64,000 nt of DNA from Mycolicibacterium komossense (GTDB taxonomy: Bacteria > Actinomycetota > Actinomycetes > Mycobacteriales > Mycobacteriaceae), in NCBI RefSeq assembly GCF_025822605.1, contig NZ_JACKTY010000012.1, positions 62,001 to 126,000 of the forward strand, in the 5' to 3' direction. The translations under genes and the position numbers were made by a program. Below the pieces are notes generated by a model. The model was not told the origin of the DNA. It was given only the letters and a program-made list of their open reading frames with translations, and searched no databases. Positions 25,887-35,726 of this stretch are shown here, piece after piece (the stretch's first letter is position 1; each line of letters starts with the position of its first letter).

Positions 25887-27358
25887 GCCAAACCCTTCTC
25901 GCGGATACGCCGTGCGCGTAGTGATTGACATGCGTCGTCATGCCGGGCAAAGCGCTCGGACCACTGATCGGCGCGGGAATGGTCGGGCGTGACGACCTCG
26001 AGCGCATGGTCCGGTTCGGAAGCCGATTCCCGCCAGCCCAGTGCCGCACGTCCGGCGAACAACGCCGCGCCCACCGCGGAGTGGTCTCGCTCGTCCCGAT
26101 CAAAGGACACGTCTCGTCCCGTCGCGTCGGCGAGATCCCGCCGAAACGTCTCAGATGCGGCGCCCGAGCCGCTCATCAGGATCGGGCCACGTCCGCCGGA
26201 GGACTCCGCCAACACGTCGAGGCAGCGCCGCGACTCGAGGACTATCCCTGCCATCAAGCCACGGGCCAGTTCTGCGCTCGTGGTGCGCAGCGTCAGCCCC
26301 TCGATGGCGCCCACGAGCTCCGGATCCCACAGCGCGCCCTGCTCGCCTGGTGAAAGATAGGGGAGTACCAACGGTGCGCTCTCCAGCGGAGCCGTCGCGG
26401 CGAGATCGGCCAGGGCGGCGGCCCCGTCGCCGACTCCGAGTAGTGCCGCCAACCACTCCATTGCCGAACCCGTCGCCAAGAGGTCCATCTCCAGCCCGTA
26501 GCCCTCGTCGGCCATCGGAGTCACCAGATAGCGTCCGTCGGCGTCGATGCGTGGCGACGACGACCAGCCGAGAATCACGTTGCTCGTCCCGGCGATATAG
26601 GCCACGTCCCCATGCCCCCGGACGCCCAGACCGTACGCCCCGAGCACCGAATCGGCCGCACCGATGACGACCGGAATCCCGTCCCGGCAACCCCAGCGCC
26701 GGGCGATCGGGGCCGCCAGCGGCCGGCTCTCACCCGATCCGACGACATCGGGCACGGTTGCTGCCGATGCCGCCGAAAGCACTGCCGCATCCCATGTTCC
26801 GGTATGTAGGTCGTAGGCGCCATAGCCGGATGCGGTGCTCGGGTCGGTCAGTAGATCGCCGGTGAACACCTGGAAGAGATAGTCCTTGGCTCCGGCGACG
26901 ATCGTGCCCGGTGCCAAACCGAGACTCACCCGCCGAGCGTGCATGGCCAACAGGTAGCGGCCATCGAAGCGTTGCCCGGTTCGCTCGTAGAGCAGGTCTG
27001 CGCCGATGGCCTCGGCAATGCGTTGACCGGCGGCCTCCGCACGGCTGTCCACCCAGGTGATGGCGGGACCGATCGCGGCACCAGCGTCGTCGAGACTCAC
27101 CAGCGTCGGCAGCATGCCCGAGAGCCCAATGGTCTGCCACGACGCGGTGTCGGTCTCGGCGGCGATGCGACCGATCGCGGCGTCGCACGCGGTAAGCCAG
27201 TCCGCCGGGTCCTGTTCGGCTGCACCAGCTTCCGGTTGCGCTGTCGGGTACTCGGCCCGCGCTCTCGCCACGCACCGTCCACCTTGGTCGACGGCGACCG
27301 CTTTGATGCTGCTGGTGCCCAGGTCGATACCGATTGCCAGCTGGTGCCGCGACATCAT
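25883..27358 (-). CDS. FGGY-family carbohydrate kinase (xylulokinase-like)
   Basis: A 491-residue two-domain FGGY sugar kinase. The N-terminal phosphate-loop motif AIGIDLGTSSIKAVAVD is at about 6-22, ITWVDSRAEAAGQRI near 85 contributes to the sugar site, and GHGDVAYIAGTSNVILG near 245 binds ATP. Family members phosphorylate xylulose, glycerol, ribulose, gluconate and similar polyols; which one cannot be read here. The ATG at 27358 has GTGGGGA about nine bases upstream; a GTG at 27373 is a weaker alternative. It lies between the aminotransferase and decarboxylase genes in one operon, so its substrate is probably a sugar part of the same imported compound. Confidence 0.87.
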   Translation of the reverse strand: MMSRHQLAIGIDLGTSSIKAVAVDQGGRCVARARAEYPTAQPEAGAAEQDPADWLTACDAAIGRIAAETDTASWQTIGLSGMLPTLVSLDDAGAAIGPAITWVDSRAEAAGQRIAEAIGADLLYERTGQRFDGRYLLAMHARRVSLGLAPGTIVAGAKDYLFQVFTGDLLTDPSTASGYGAYDLHTGTWDAAVLSAASAATVPDVVGSGESRPLAAPIARRWGCRDGIPVVIGAADSVLGAYGLGVRGHGDVAYIAGTSNVILGWSSSPRIDADGRYLVTPMADEGYGLEMDLLATGSAMEWLAALLGVGDGAAALADLAATAPLESAPLVLPYLSPGEQGALWDPELVGAIEGLTLRTTSAELARGLMAGIVLESRRCLDVLAESSGGRGPILMSGSGAASETFRRDLADATGRDVSFDRDERDHSAVGAALFAGRAALGWRESASEPDHALEVVTPDHSRADQWSERFARHDDACQSLRARRIREKGLA

Positions 27359-27391
27359 CGGCGCGATCCCCACCCGCCGGCCGGCGGCACG

Positions 27392-28741
27392 CTACAACTC
27401 ACGCGCCACCACGGTAAGTGCGTCCTCGGCTGCGGTGAGCGTCTCGTCGATATCGGCGTCGGTGTGCACCAATGAGACGAAGAGATTCTCGAACTGCAAC
27501 GGGTGGAACAGGACGCCACGCACCACCATCTCCTGATACCACCGCGTGAACACGTCTTCGTGGGCATGTGCCGCGGCGTCGCGCCAGTTCTTGATCGGTC
27601 GGTCGGTGAACCACAATTGGAAGACCGTACCGATACCCTCCACATAGGCGTCGATACCCTTTTCGTCGGCGATGGCTTTGAGGCCGCGGCCAAGCCGGTC
27701 GCCGAGCGCGCGCTGCCGCTCGTAGAGTCCAGGTGTCGCAAGTACGTCCATGGTGGCCGACACTGCGGCGCACTGCACGACGTTTGCGTTGTAGGTTCCC
27801 GAGTGCGAGTAGGTGCCGTCGGCGATGAGTCGCATAGCCTCCCTTGTCCCCGCGACCGCTGCCACCGGGAATCCGCCACCGATTCCCTTGGCATACGTGG
27901 TCAGATCGGCATGGACGCCGAACCATTCCTGGGCTCCGCCGCGGGCGAACCGAAATCCGGTGATGACCTCGTCGAAGATGAGCATCGCACCGTACTTCGT
28001 GGTCTGCTCGCGCAAGAGTTCCAGATAGCCGGGTTCGGGCAGGATGCAGCCGGTGTTGAAGACGGCAGGTTCGGTGAGCACCGCGGCCACCTCATCGCCG
28101 CGTTCCTCCATGAGTCGGACGAAACTCTCCGGGTCGTTCCAGGTGAGCACGATGAGCGTGTCGGCCAACTCCGCCGGGACGCCGCCACCCATCGCCACGG
28201 GCCGCGGGTGATCAGCCGGACCCGCGAGAGCCGGATCAACGTGGTTGGACCAGTACACGGTGTCCTGCCAGCCGTGGTAGTGGCCTTCGAAGCGAACGAT
28301 CAACCGGCGTCCGGTGGTCGCACGAGCCAGGCGCACGGCCGTTCCGACGGCCTCCGACCCGGAGTTCGTGAAGCGAATCTGCTCGATCCCGGGTACGGCG
28401 GCGACCACCTTCTCGGCGGCCTCGATCTCGAGCTCGTAGGGCAGCCCGAAGCACGTGCCGTACTGGGCGATCGCATCGGTGACGGCCGCGGTGACCTCGG
28501 GGTGGCGGTGACCCAGGATCATCGGTCCGAGACCAAGCAGGTAGTCGATGTACTCGTTACCGTCGACATCGCGCAGTCGCGAGCCGCGGCCCTCGCTCAT
28601 GAACAGTGGGTACGGTTTCCAACCGTTGCGCGGCAACCGCGCGGTGCTTCCGGCGCCACCGGGAACGGTGCGGCGCGCGCGCTCGTAGAGAGCCTTGGTG
28701 GTGGCCGTTCGCTCGGCGTATGCGGTGTCAAACGTCGTCAT
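27392..28741 (-). CDS. class III aminotransferase, glutamate-1-semialdehyde aminomutase-like
   Basis: A 449-residue fold-type I PLP enzyme. Seen are the DVDGNEYIDYLLGLGPMILGH start of the core (about 61), FTNSGSEAVGTAVRLAR (about 123), FEGHYHGW (about 152), the DEVITGFR motif (about 245) and the PLP Lys in TTYAKGIGGG (about 273). It resembles HemL, but mycobacterial hemL lies elsewhere and this copy sits in a peptide-catabolic operon. It may be an amino-group transferase or aminomutase for an amino sugar or amino acid freed by neighbours. A palindromic operator candidate lies 45-55 bp upstream, so this gene probably begins its own transcript. Confidence 0.85.
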   Translation of the reverse strand: MTTFDTAYAERTATTKALYERARRTVPGGAGSTARLPRNGWKPYPLFMSEGRGSRLRDVDGNEYIDYLLGLGPMILGHRHPEVTAAVTDAIAQYGTCFGLPYELEIEAAEKVVAAVPGIEQIRFTNSGSEAVGTAVRLARATTGRRLIVRFEGHYHGWQDTVYWSNHVDPALAGPADHPRPVAMGGGVPAELADTLIVLTWNDPESFVRLMEERGDEVAAVLTEPAVFNTGCILPEPGYLELLREQTTKYGAMLIFDEVITGFRFARGGAQEWFGVHADLTTYAKGIGGGFPVAAVAGTREAMRLIADGTYSHSGTYNANVVQCAAVSATMDVLATPGLYERQRALGDRLGRGLKAIADEKGIDAYVEGIGTVFQLWFTDRPIKNWRDAAAHAHEDVFTRWYQEMVVRGVLFHPLQFENLFVSLVHTDADIDETLTAAEDALTVVAREL

Positions 28742-28785
28742 GGCGTGCACTTCCTCTTTCTGTGGCTCGACTGAGCGTACTTATT

Positions 28786-28796
28786 ATACTAAGTAT
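28786..28796. promoter_or_regulatory. palindromic operator candidate ATACTAAGTAT
   Basis: A perfect 5-1-5 palindrome in an AT-rich patch upstream of the aminotransferase gene. A degenerate copy (GTGCTTAGTAT) lies at 32056-32066 upstream of the permease genes. The GntR regulator at the other end of the island is the likely binder. Confidence 0.45.
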
Positions 28797-28809
28797 GCAT
28801 ACCGTCGAA

Positions 28810-30288
28810 TCACAACTCCTTTTCGGAAGGTTGCAAGAACTCGATCAGGGCTCGCAGGGGCGTCCCGGTGGCCCCCGCCGGCCACGGGTGGGCGTCGCGT
28901 TCGAGCCACGCCGACGAACCGTTGTCGATGTGCACCCACGGCACGTCACCGACGAAGGTGCGCAGGTAGGTAGCGGCAAGCTGTCCCGAGTCCTGAGCAT
29001 CGGGAGCCGCATTGGCGATATCGGCGACGCGCGACGGGAGCAAAGACACATACGAGGAATGCAGGGGCAAGACCCACCCGCGGTCGAAGGCGACCGACCC
29101 CGCACCGACGAGAGCCGTTGCCAATTCGGCAGAGGTTGCCCAGCAGCCCCAGAACGCGGGACCGATTGCCCCGGAGTCCGTCAATGTCCCGACGTCGATG
29201 AGTTGTGACGGACCCAGCCCGGACAGCCAACCCAGTGCATCGGCGAGAACGAGCCGGCCCTCGCAGTCGGTGTCGAGAACCTCGGTCGTCCGGCCATTCG
29301 GATGGGATACGACATCTCCTGGCCGAAGTGCCGTCCCGCCCGGCATATTCTCTGCCACGGGTAACGCGGCGACGATCGGAGCGGTGCGGCCCAACGCCGC
29401 CGAGGCGATCACTGCAGCCGCCACGGAAGCGGCCGCGGCCATATCCGACTTCATCCAGCTCAATTCGCCGGCATCGCGTTTCAGGTTGATGCCACCCGAG
29501 TCGAACGTGATTCCTTTGCCGGCCAAGGCGGTTACGGGCCCGTCGCCGTCGATGCGTAACTCGACAACCAGCGGAGGATGGGCGCTTCCGGCGCCAACCC
29601 CGAGAGTGCCGCCGAAGCCCCGCGCCCGAAGCGTCGTCTCGTCCCACGTCTCGACGGTCACCTTGCCCTCGGCCATCTCGGCGGCGAGAGCAGCGATGGA
29701 ATCGGCGAAGTCATTGGGGGATAGTGCATTTGGTGGTGTCTCCACCAACTGGCGGACCCATCCGGTCACCCGCGCCACGATCGCGGCGCGGCGCAGTACG
29801 GAATCGGCGTCGGAGGTGGAGTCGTCGACCAGGTGCACCGGTATCGGTGCACCCGGCTCGCCGGGGTGTCGGTGATACCGCCACGCGCCGATCGCATGAC
29901 CCTGCGCGACTGCGCCGAGAGTGCCGTCGGTCTCCATGGGCAGGGTGGAGACGATCGCACGACTTGCCTTCGTGGCCAGGGCGGCATCGAAGAGCGTGTG
30001 CGGCGACTCGATCCGGGGCCCGAGACCGACCATCACCACCCGCACGGGGCCGGACGGCCCCCGCACGGTTGCTACCGAACGCGCCGAGGGACTGCCGTCG
30101 AAGTCTGGGTCGGCGCCGGCCAGTTCGACGAGGTCAGCGCCGAGAGTGTCGCGAACGAGGGTTGCCCCCCGCCCGCCGAGGACTCCGTGCTCACCGGCGT
30201 AGAGGCCAACGACCACGTCGGCGTCTCGATGGTTGTCCAGTGTTCGACCGAAGTCGCTGGGCGCGAGGCGAATCGATGAGGTGATCAC
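28810..30288 (-). CDS. M17 family leucyl aminopeptidase
   Basis: A 492-residue M17 metallo-aminopeptidase that removes N-terminal residues from peptides in the cytoplasm. The metal and catalytic residues are kept: Lys and Asp in GKGITFDSGGINLK (about 236), Asp in MKSDM (about 257) and the DTDCEGRLVLADAL block (about 311), where Asp, Glu and Arg match NTDAEGRL although the first and fourth residues differ from the usual. The GTG at 30288 overlaps the binding-protein stop (GTGA) and is chosen over longer frames. The general mycobacterial pepB lies elsewhere, so this is a dedicated peptide processor. Confidence 0.9.
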   Translation of the reverse strand: MITSSIRLAPSDFGRTLDNHRDADVVVGLYAGEHGVLGGRGATLVRDTLGADLVELAGADPDFDGSPSARSVATVRGPSGPVRVVMVGLGPRIESPHTLFDAALATKASRAIVSTLPMETDGTLGAVAQGHAIGAWRYHRHPGEPGAPIPVHLVDDSTSDADSVLRRAAIVARVTGWVRQLVETPPNALSPNDFADSIAALAAEMAEGKVTVETWDETTLRARGFGGTLGVGAGSAHPPLVVELRIDGDGPVTALAGKGITFDSGGINLKRDAGELSWMKSDMAAAASVAAAVIASAALGRTAPIVAALPVAENMPGGTALRPGDVVSHPNGRTTEVLDTDCEGRLVLADALGWLSGLGPSQLIDVGTLTDSGAIGPAFWGCWATSAELATALVGAGSVAFDRGWVLPLHSSYVSLLPSRVADIANAAPDAQDSGQLAATYLRTFVGDVPWVHIDNGSSAWLERDAHPWPAGATGTPLRALIEFLQPSEKEL

Positions 30289-31934
30289 TGAGTCGGGTGC
30301 ACCTGGAGCAGGGTCTGCGTCGAAAGGTTGTTGACCGATCCCACCAGCGGTGACATCAGGAATCCCGTCCACTTGGGTGAATGCGCCTCGATGACGTTCT
30401 GATAGAGCAGCGCGATGTAGGGGCGGTCGTCGAACGCGATCTGCTGCATCTGGTTGATGATCTTCTGCCGTTCGGTGCGGTCACGCGCCACCGCCTGGGC
30501 TGCGTAGAGCTTGTCGTACTCGGGATTGCAGTAGCCACTGTCGTTGTTGTTGCCCCACTGCGCACACGTCAGAACGCTGAGCTGGAAGTCGGGGTCGACC
30601 GGCGGGACCCAGTCCCACATAGCGAGGTCGAAGTCGTCATAGGTGCCGTCGGGCCCCTCGATGGCCGCAGTAGCGGCATCGGTGTCCATCTTGCGCATGA
30701 TCAGGTTGACCCCCACGCCGTGCAGGTCGTTCTGGGCGATTTGGAACATCCGGTCGCCCGCGCCGTTGATCTCGGTCGGGAAGATCACCTCATAGCTCAT
30801 GGGGACGCCGTCCGCCAATCGAATGCCATCCGGGCCCTTCGCGTATCCAAGACCGTCGAGGATGGCGTTGGCTTGAACCGGGTCGAAGGGTAGGGCCGCT
30901 ATCGAGGTGTCGTGATAACCGGTGGCCGGCGCCACGATCGTGGACCCGGGTGTGGCCATGCCGAGCCACGCCGTGCGCACCATTTCGTCGCGGTTCATCG
31001 CATACTCGAAGGCTTTGCGCACCTGGGGGTTGAGCAGCTCGTGATGATTCTTCTTCTTGGGGTTGGTGTTGATGATGAGGTTGTAAAAGCCCGTTCCGGC
31101 GGTTGTTTCGACGTTGAGCCCCGCGTCCTTGAGGGACGGGACCGTGGTGGCCGGGGTGGACTCGCCGATCATGTCGACCTGACCAGTCTTCAACGCCGTC
31201 ACCATCGCATCGGAGTTGGCGAAGATCTGCAGCCCGAATCCGCTGATCTGCGGCTTGGTCGCCCCCCACCAGTTCGGGTTGCGCTCGAACAGTGCGAGCT
31301 GATCCTTCTTGTAGTCCTTGAGTAAGAACGGCCCGCCCGACACCATCGGCGCCTCGTTCTGAAAGGTGGTGAGCGCCTTGCCGTCACCGGCGGCATACTG
31401 CGACCAGATGTGCTCGGGCAGGATGGGCAGCTGTGTCATCTGGGCGAGCACGTTGGAAACGGGCTCGGAGTAGGTCAGGGTTAACCGGTCGTCGGCATCG
31501 GCCACCGACGTGGTCATCCCTTGCATGAAGCCCGCGAGCTTGCCCGCGGAACCGTCCTGGAACTGGCGAATCGTGTTGAGCGTGAACGCCACATCCTTGG
31601 CGGTGATGGGTTGTCCATCCGACCACTTGGCGTCCTTGACCAAGTCGAAGGTCCACGTCAAGCCGTCCGGTGAGGTCTCCCACTTCTGCGCGAACGAGGG
31701 CTTGATCGACATATCCGTCGTGTCGTACTCGGTGAGATGGGGGTACACGTATTGGAATGCGACGCTGCTGTAGTCAGAACTCGACACGAATGGGTTGAGC
31801 GAGTCGATAGTCGCGCTGACCCCGATCCGCAGCACCGAGGACGCCGAACCAGAGTTCGTGGAACCCCCGCACCCCGATATCGCCGCCGCGACTGTGACGC
31901 TGGCGATCACCGCGAGAACTCGTCTGAACCTCAT
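30285..31934 (-). CDS. ABC transporter substrate-binding lipoprotein, family 5 (peptide/oligosaccharide type)
   Basis: A 549-residue extracellular solute-binding protein of family 5. The signal sequence ends in a lipobox (AAISGC, Cys at about 22), so it is a lipoprotein on the outer face of the membrane. The IDSLNPFVSS start and DGLTWTFDLVKDAKWSDGQP block are typical of DppA/OppA proteins. Family 5 members bind peptides, nickel or oligosaccharides. It is transcribed opposite to the permease genes, with a 165-bp shared promoter region, and heads the operon that continues into the M17 peptidase. Confidence 0.92.
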   Translation of the reverse strand: MRFRRVLAVIASVTVAAAISGCGGSTNSGSASSVLRIGVSATIDSLNPFVSSSDYSSVAFQYVYPHLTEYDTTDMSIKPSFAQKWETSPDGLTWTFDLVKDAKWSDGQPITAKDVAFTLNTIRQFQDGSAGKLAGFMQGMTTSVADADDRLTLTYSEPVSNVLAQMTQLPILPEHIWSQYAAGDGKALTTFQNEAPMVSGGPFLLKDYKKDQLALFERNPNWWGATKPQISGFGLQIFANSDAMVTALKTGQVDMIGESTPATTVPSLKDAGLNVETTAGTGFYNLIINTNPKKKNHHELLNPQVRKAFEYAMNRDEMVRTAWLGMATPGSTIVAPATGYHDTSIAALPFDPVQANAILDGLGYAKGPDGIRLADGVPMSYEVIFPTEINGAGDRMFQIAQNDLHGVGVNLIMRKMDTDAATAAIEGPDGTYDDFDLAMWDWVPPVDPDFQLSVLTCAQWGNNNDSGYCNPEYDKLYAAQAVARDRTERQKIINQMQQIAFDDRPYIALLYQNVIEAHSPKWTGFLMSPLVGSVNNLSTQTLLQVHPTQ

Positions 31935-32055
31935 CTAAGTCCTTACCTCCTGGGGCCGGCTACCCGGAACGGGGGAGCGCGGGAGTGTAAAAGGGTGCAA
32001 ATACTCGGTGACCGCCTTGATCGACGGGGCCGTTTTAACGTCATTTTCACTTAAC

Positions 32056-32066
32056 GTGCTTAGTAT
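32056..32066. promoter_or_regulatory. second copy of the island operator motif
   Basis: GTGCTTAGTAT matches the ATACT-N-AGTAT palindrome upstream of the aminotransferase with an intact right half. It is 34 bases before the permease start, in the 165-bp divergent region between the binding-protein gene and the permeases. Confidence 0.35.
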
Positions 32067-32099
32067 GATGACTCGTCCGATAGGCGTCAACAGGAAGGA

Positions 32100-33062
32100 A
32101 TGTGGGTGCGCGGTTATCTCTGGAAGCGCTCGCTCTTCGCAGTAGTGACCATCCTTGTCGCCCTGACCGTCAATTTCGTGCTTTTTCGCGTGCTTCCTGG
32201 CGATGCCGTGACGCGGGTGTCGCGAATACCGAACGCTTCACCGGCGCTTCGGCATGCGCTCGAAGTGGAGTTCGGGCTCGACAAGTCAGTGTGGCAGCAG
32301 TACATTCTGTACCTTCAGCAGCTCTTCCAGGGCAATCTGGGGGTGTCGTTCACCAATCGGCAGCCGGTGCTGGACAACCTGATCGAGGCCTTCGGCAACA
32401 CGCTTCCGATGGTCACCGTCGGCACGGTCATCGCGATCGTCGTCGGCGTGGCGGTCGGGGTCTATGCGGCGGTGCGGCGCAACACGATCGGTGATCACGT
32501 CGCGACCGGTGTTGCCGTCGCGTTCTACGCATTTCCCACCCAGTTCCTTGGGATGATGCTGCTGATCCTGTTCGCCGGCGTCCTGCCGTCGGTGGGAATG
32601 ACCGATCCCTTCGCCATCGACCAATCATCGGGCGAGCATTTCGTCGACCTGGTTCGGCACATGACCCTGCCGGTGGCGACCCTGGTACTCACGCTCTACG
32701 CCGAGAACGCTCTGATCGTCAGGTCGGCCATGCTGGAAACCCTTGGGGAGGACTACATCTTGACCGCGCGCGCAAAGGGCTTGTCCCGCCGCAGGATCAT
32801 CTGGTCCTATGCCTTACGCAATGCGGCACTGCCGACCATCACCCAGGTGGCGCTGTCGCTGGGTGCGGTAGTCAGCGGATCCATTCTCGTCGAGGTCATC
32901 TTCTCCTGGCCGGGAATCGGTCGCGCGCTGTACGACGCAGTCCTGCAACGCGATTACCCGATGCTGCAGGGCGGCTTCCTCGCGATCACCATCACCGTCG
33001 TCGTCCTCAACTACGTGGCCGACCTGCTGTACTTCCGTCTCGACCCGCGGGTGGCACAGTGA
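32100..33062 (+). CDS. ABC transporter permease, DppB-like
   Basis: A 320-residue inner-membrane permease of the dipeptide/nickel type with six predicted helices. The first helix (residues 9-30) and the GDAVTRVSR periplasmic stretch are typical, and the EAA loop reads DYILTARAKGLSRRRIIWSYALRNA (about 218-242, given as two joined halves DYILTARAKG and LSRRRIIWSYALRNA). AGGAAGGA directly precedes the ATG at 32100; GTG two codons later has better spacing and could be used. The stop overlaps the next permease start (GTGA). Confidence 0.93.
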   Translation: MWVRGYLWKRSLFAVVTILVALTVNFVLFRVLPGDAVTRVSRIPNASPALRHALEVEFGLDKSVWQQYILYLQQLFQGNLGVSFTNRQPVLDNLIEAFGNTLPMVTVGTVIAIVVGVAVGVYAAVRRNTIGDHVATGVAVAFYAFPTQFLGMMLLILFAGVLPSVGMTDPFAIDQSSGEHFVDLVRHMTLPVATLVLTLYAENALIVRSAMLETLGEDYILTARAKGLSRRRIIWSYALRNAALPTITQVALSLGAVVSGSILVEVIFSWPGIGRALYDAVLQRDYPMLQGGFLAITITVVVLNYVADLLYFRLDPRVAQ

Positions 33063-34009
33063 GCGAGGAGATCGTGGCGGCGGCGCAACTGGCGCCGGCG
33101 CGCCGTTCCGGGGTGTGGGGAGCGTTGCGCACCGCGATGGCGACGCCTCCGGCAATCATCGGACTCATCGTGATCGGGGTGTTCCTCGGGGCTGCGCTGT
33201 TTTCGCGGTTCCTCAAGCCCTACAGCACGTCTACGCCCAGCTGCGGTGTGTTCGAGGCTCCGTCGGCTCAGCATTGGCTGGGATGCGACGATGGCGGCGT
33301 CGACATGCTCAGCCTGGTGTTGCAGGGTGGTCAGGTATCGATGTTCGTCGGCTTCACGGCCGCCGTCATCGCGATCTTCATCGGTGCGATCTTCGGTGTG
33401 CTCTCGGGCTACTTCGGTGGCTGGGTGGACACCGTCCTGATGCGAATCACCGACTATTTCATGGTCATTCCGCAGATCGTGCTGATGATCGTGGTCGCCG
33501 CGGTGTGGGGTCCGAGCCTGAGTCACGTGATCATGGTGATCGGCTTCCTGATGTGGACCAGTACGGCGCGGGTGGTGCGGGCCCAGGTGAAGTCGTTGCG
33601 TGAACGTGTCTATGTCCGCCGGGCGGCGTCGATCGGTGCCGGCCACACCCGAATCATCCTGACGCACATCCTGCCTCAGCTCGGGCCGCTGTTGATCGCC
33701 AACACCGTGCTCGCGATCACGCTCGCCATCTTCAACGAGACGGCACTGGCATTCCTCGGGCTGTCCGATCCCACGGCCGTGACGTGGGGAACCATTATGG
33801 AACACGCCTTCGAACGTGGGGCCGTCAGCATCGGGGCATGGTGGGCGATCGTGCCCGCCGGATTGTGTGTCGCCGCATTGATCGTCGGTTGTTACCTCGT
33901 CGGCAACTCGATCGAGGACGGACTGAATCCACGACTGCGAGCGTCGTATCTGTCGACGAAGTCGTGGCGGCTGCGACCCCTCGTCGGGCGCGGGAGGGAT
34001 GCGCTGTGA
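33059..34009 (+). CDS. ABC transporter permease, DppC-like
   Basis: A 316-residue second permease subunit. An N-terminal cytoplasmic segment is followed by a first helix (PPAIIGLIVIGVFLGAALFS, about 31-50), an OppC-type periplasmic loop and a membrane domain with the EAA loop at about 184-205 (ERVYVRRAASIGAGHTRIIL). It would pair with the DppB-like subunit to form the channel. Its TGA overlaps the GTG of the ATPase gene. Confidence 0.93.
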   Translation: MSEEIVAAAQLAPARRSGVWGALRTAMATPPAIIGLIVIGVFLGAALFSRFLKPYSTSTPSCGVFEAPSAQHWLGCDDGGVDMLSLVLQGGQVSMFVGFTAAVIAIFIGAIFGVLSGYFGGWVDTVLMRITDYFMVIPQIVLMIVVAAVWGPSLSHVIMVIGFLMWTSTARVVRAQVKSLRERVYVRRAASIGAGHTRIILTHILPQLGPLLIANTVLAITLAIFNETALAFLGLSDPTAVTWGTIMEHAFERGAVSIGAWWAIVPAGLCVAALIVGCYLVGNSIEDGLNPRLRASYLSTKSWRLRPLVGRGRDAL

Positions 34010-35694
34010 CCGAGCGGAACGCACTCGAACTCCGGAACCTCAACGTCTGGTTCGACCCCCGGGATCGTCACAGTGGCGAGCCCACCCACACCGTCAAGGA
34101 CGTCTCGCTGACAGTGGCGCCCGGCGAGCGGGTCGGCCTGGTAGGCGAATCCGGGTGCGGCAAGACCACGACCATCCTGGCCGCCATGGGATTGCTCCCC
34201 GCCTCGGCCACCGTCGGCGGTGAAGTGCTCATCGATGACCGCAACGTCATCGCCCACGGCGAGAACAGTATTCGCGCGCATCGGTGGACCGATATCGCCA
34301 TGGTCTTCCAGGGCGCGATGAGCGCCTTCAACCCGGTGAAGACGGTGGGGTGGCAGATCCGCGAGGCCCTCGAGGTTCATGGGATCGCCCGCGGGCGGAT
34401 CGCGGTGGAGCGCACCCGGGAACTGCTGGACCTTGTCGGACTGTCCGCCGGCAGCGATGCGAGTTATCCGCACCAGTTGTCCGGCGGTATGAAGCAGCGC
34501 GCCGTGATTGCGATGGCGTTGGCCTGTGAGCCGAAGGTGCTTCTTGCAGACGAACCGACCACGGCGCTCGACGTCATGGTTCAGGACCAGGTACTGAGGC
34601 TGCTGGTCAGGCTCTCGACGGAGCTCGGGCTGGCTCTGGTACTCGTGACTCACGATCTCGGCGTGGTCGCACAGACCTGCACCAGGGCAGCGGTGATGCG
34701 TGGCGGTGAGATCGTCGAGGAAGGTCCGGTGGACGACCTCTACCGTCGACCGGCGCACCCCTACACGCGTGCGCTCTTCGAATCGACGCCCAACCTCGAC
34801 GATATCCGCCGGGCGACCGCGCCCGATTCGACGCCCGAACCGCTGCTTGAGGTCTCGAACCTCCGCGTCACCTACGGCGACCTGGCTCGTTCGACACGCC
34901 GCCGTCGGTTCTCCCGTGCGACGTCGTCGGCGCCGACGAACAGTGAGCCGACCAAGCCCACCGACGCTGTCGCCGATGTCGACATCAGCGTCGCCGAAGG
35001 GGAGTTGGTCGCACTCGTAGGTCAGTCCGGCTGCGGCAAGACCACCACTTTGCAGGCAATCCTCGGCATGCAACCGGTGCGATCGGGCTCCATCCGCATC
35101 GACGGAGTCGAGACCACTGGGCTCGGCGCTCGCGAGTGGCGACCACTGCGCCGAAACATCCAGATGATCTACCAGGACCCGTACGAGGCGCTCGACGGTC
35201 GACTGCGCGTCGAAGACACCGTCATCGAACCCCTTCTGGTGCACCGCATCGGGGGCAGCCGGCGCGAGCGGCGGGACCTCGCGGCCGAGTCGCTACGAGA
35301 TGTAGGTCTCGATCCCGACGTGCTTGCGAGCCGTTATCCGCACGAACTGTCCGGGGGACAACGCCAGCGAGTCGCCATCGCGGCCAGTCTGGTGTTGCGG
35401 CCGCGTCTGCTGTTGGCCGACGAACCCGTATCGATGCTCGACGTCTCGGTGCGGACCGGCGTCCTGGAGCTGCTCGACCGCCTTCGGCGCGAGTATCGAA
35501 TGGGCATCTTGATGATCACCCACGATCTCTCGACGGCAGCGGCCTATGCGGACCGGATCATCGTGATGCGCGATGGCCGCATCGTAGAGGCCGGTGAACC
35601 GTGGCAGATCGTGAACGAGCCCGCCGCGGATTACACCCGGAAGCTGCTGGCCAGTGTGCCGAGTCCGGATCCGCGGCACCATCACGCATCGTGA
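34006..35694 (+). CDS. fused ABC transporter ATPase, DppD-DppF type
   Basis: A 562-residue protein with two nucleotide-binding domains in one chain. Domain 1 has Walker [11 protein letters not shown] (about 45-54), signature LSGGMKQR (about 161) and Walker [12 protein letters not shown] (about 180). Domain 2 has Walker [11 protein letters not shown] (about 340-349), signature LSGGQRQR (about 448) and Walker [12 protein letters not shown] (about 468). Each ends in the peptide-importer helper domain; the linker holds a short basic SRAT/SPT stretch (about 295-320). It powers the importer. Fused DppDF chains are common in actinobacteria. Confidence 0.93.
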   Translation: MTERNALELRNLNVWFDPRDRHSGEPTHTVKDVSLTVAPGERVGLVGESGCGKTTTILAAMGLLPASATVGGEVLIDDRNVIAHGENSIRAHRWTDIAMVFQGAMSAFNPVKTVGWQIREALEVHGIARGRIAVERTRELLDLVGLSAGSDASYPHQLSGGMKQRAVIAMALACEPKVLLADEPTTALDVMVQDQVLRLLVRLSTELGLALVLVTHDLGVVAQTCTRAAVMRGGEIVEEGPVDDLYRRPAHPYTRALFESTPNLDDIRRATAPDSTPEPLLEVSNLRVTYGDLARSTRRRRFSRATSSAPTNSEPTKPTDAVADVDISVAEGELVALVGQSGCGKTTTLQAILGMQPVRSGSIRIDGVETTGLGAREWRPLRRNIQMIYQDPYEALDGRLRVEDTVIEPLLVHRIGGSRRERRDLAAESLRDVGLDPDVLASRYPHELSGGQRQRVAIAASLVLRPRLLLADEPVSMLDVSVRTGVLELLDRLRREYRMGILMITHDLSTAAAYADRIIVMRDGRIVEAGEPWQIVNEPAADYTRKLLASVPSPDPRHHHAS

Positions 35695-35726
35695 GCGTTA
35701 CACCAGATCGTTCGATATCGGAGCTC

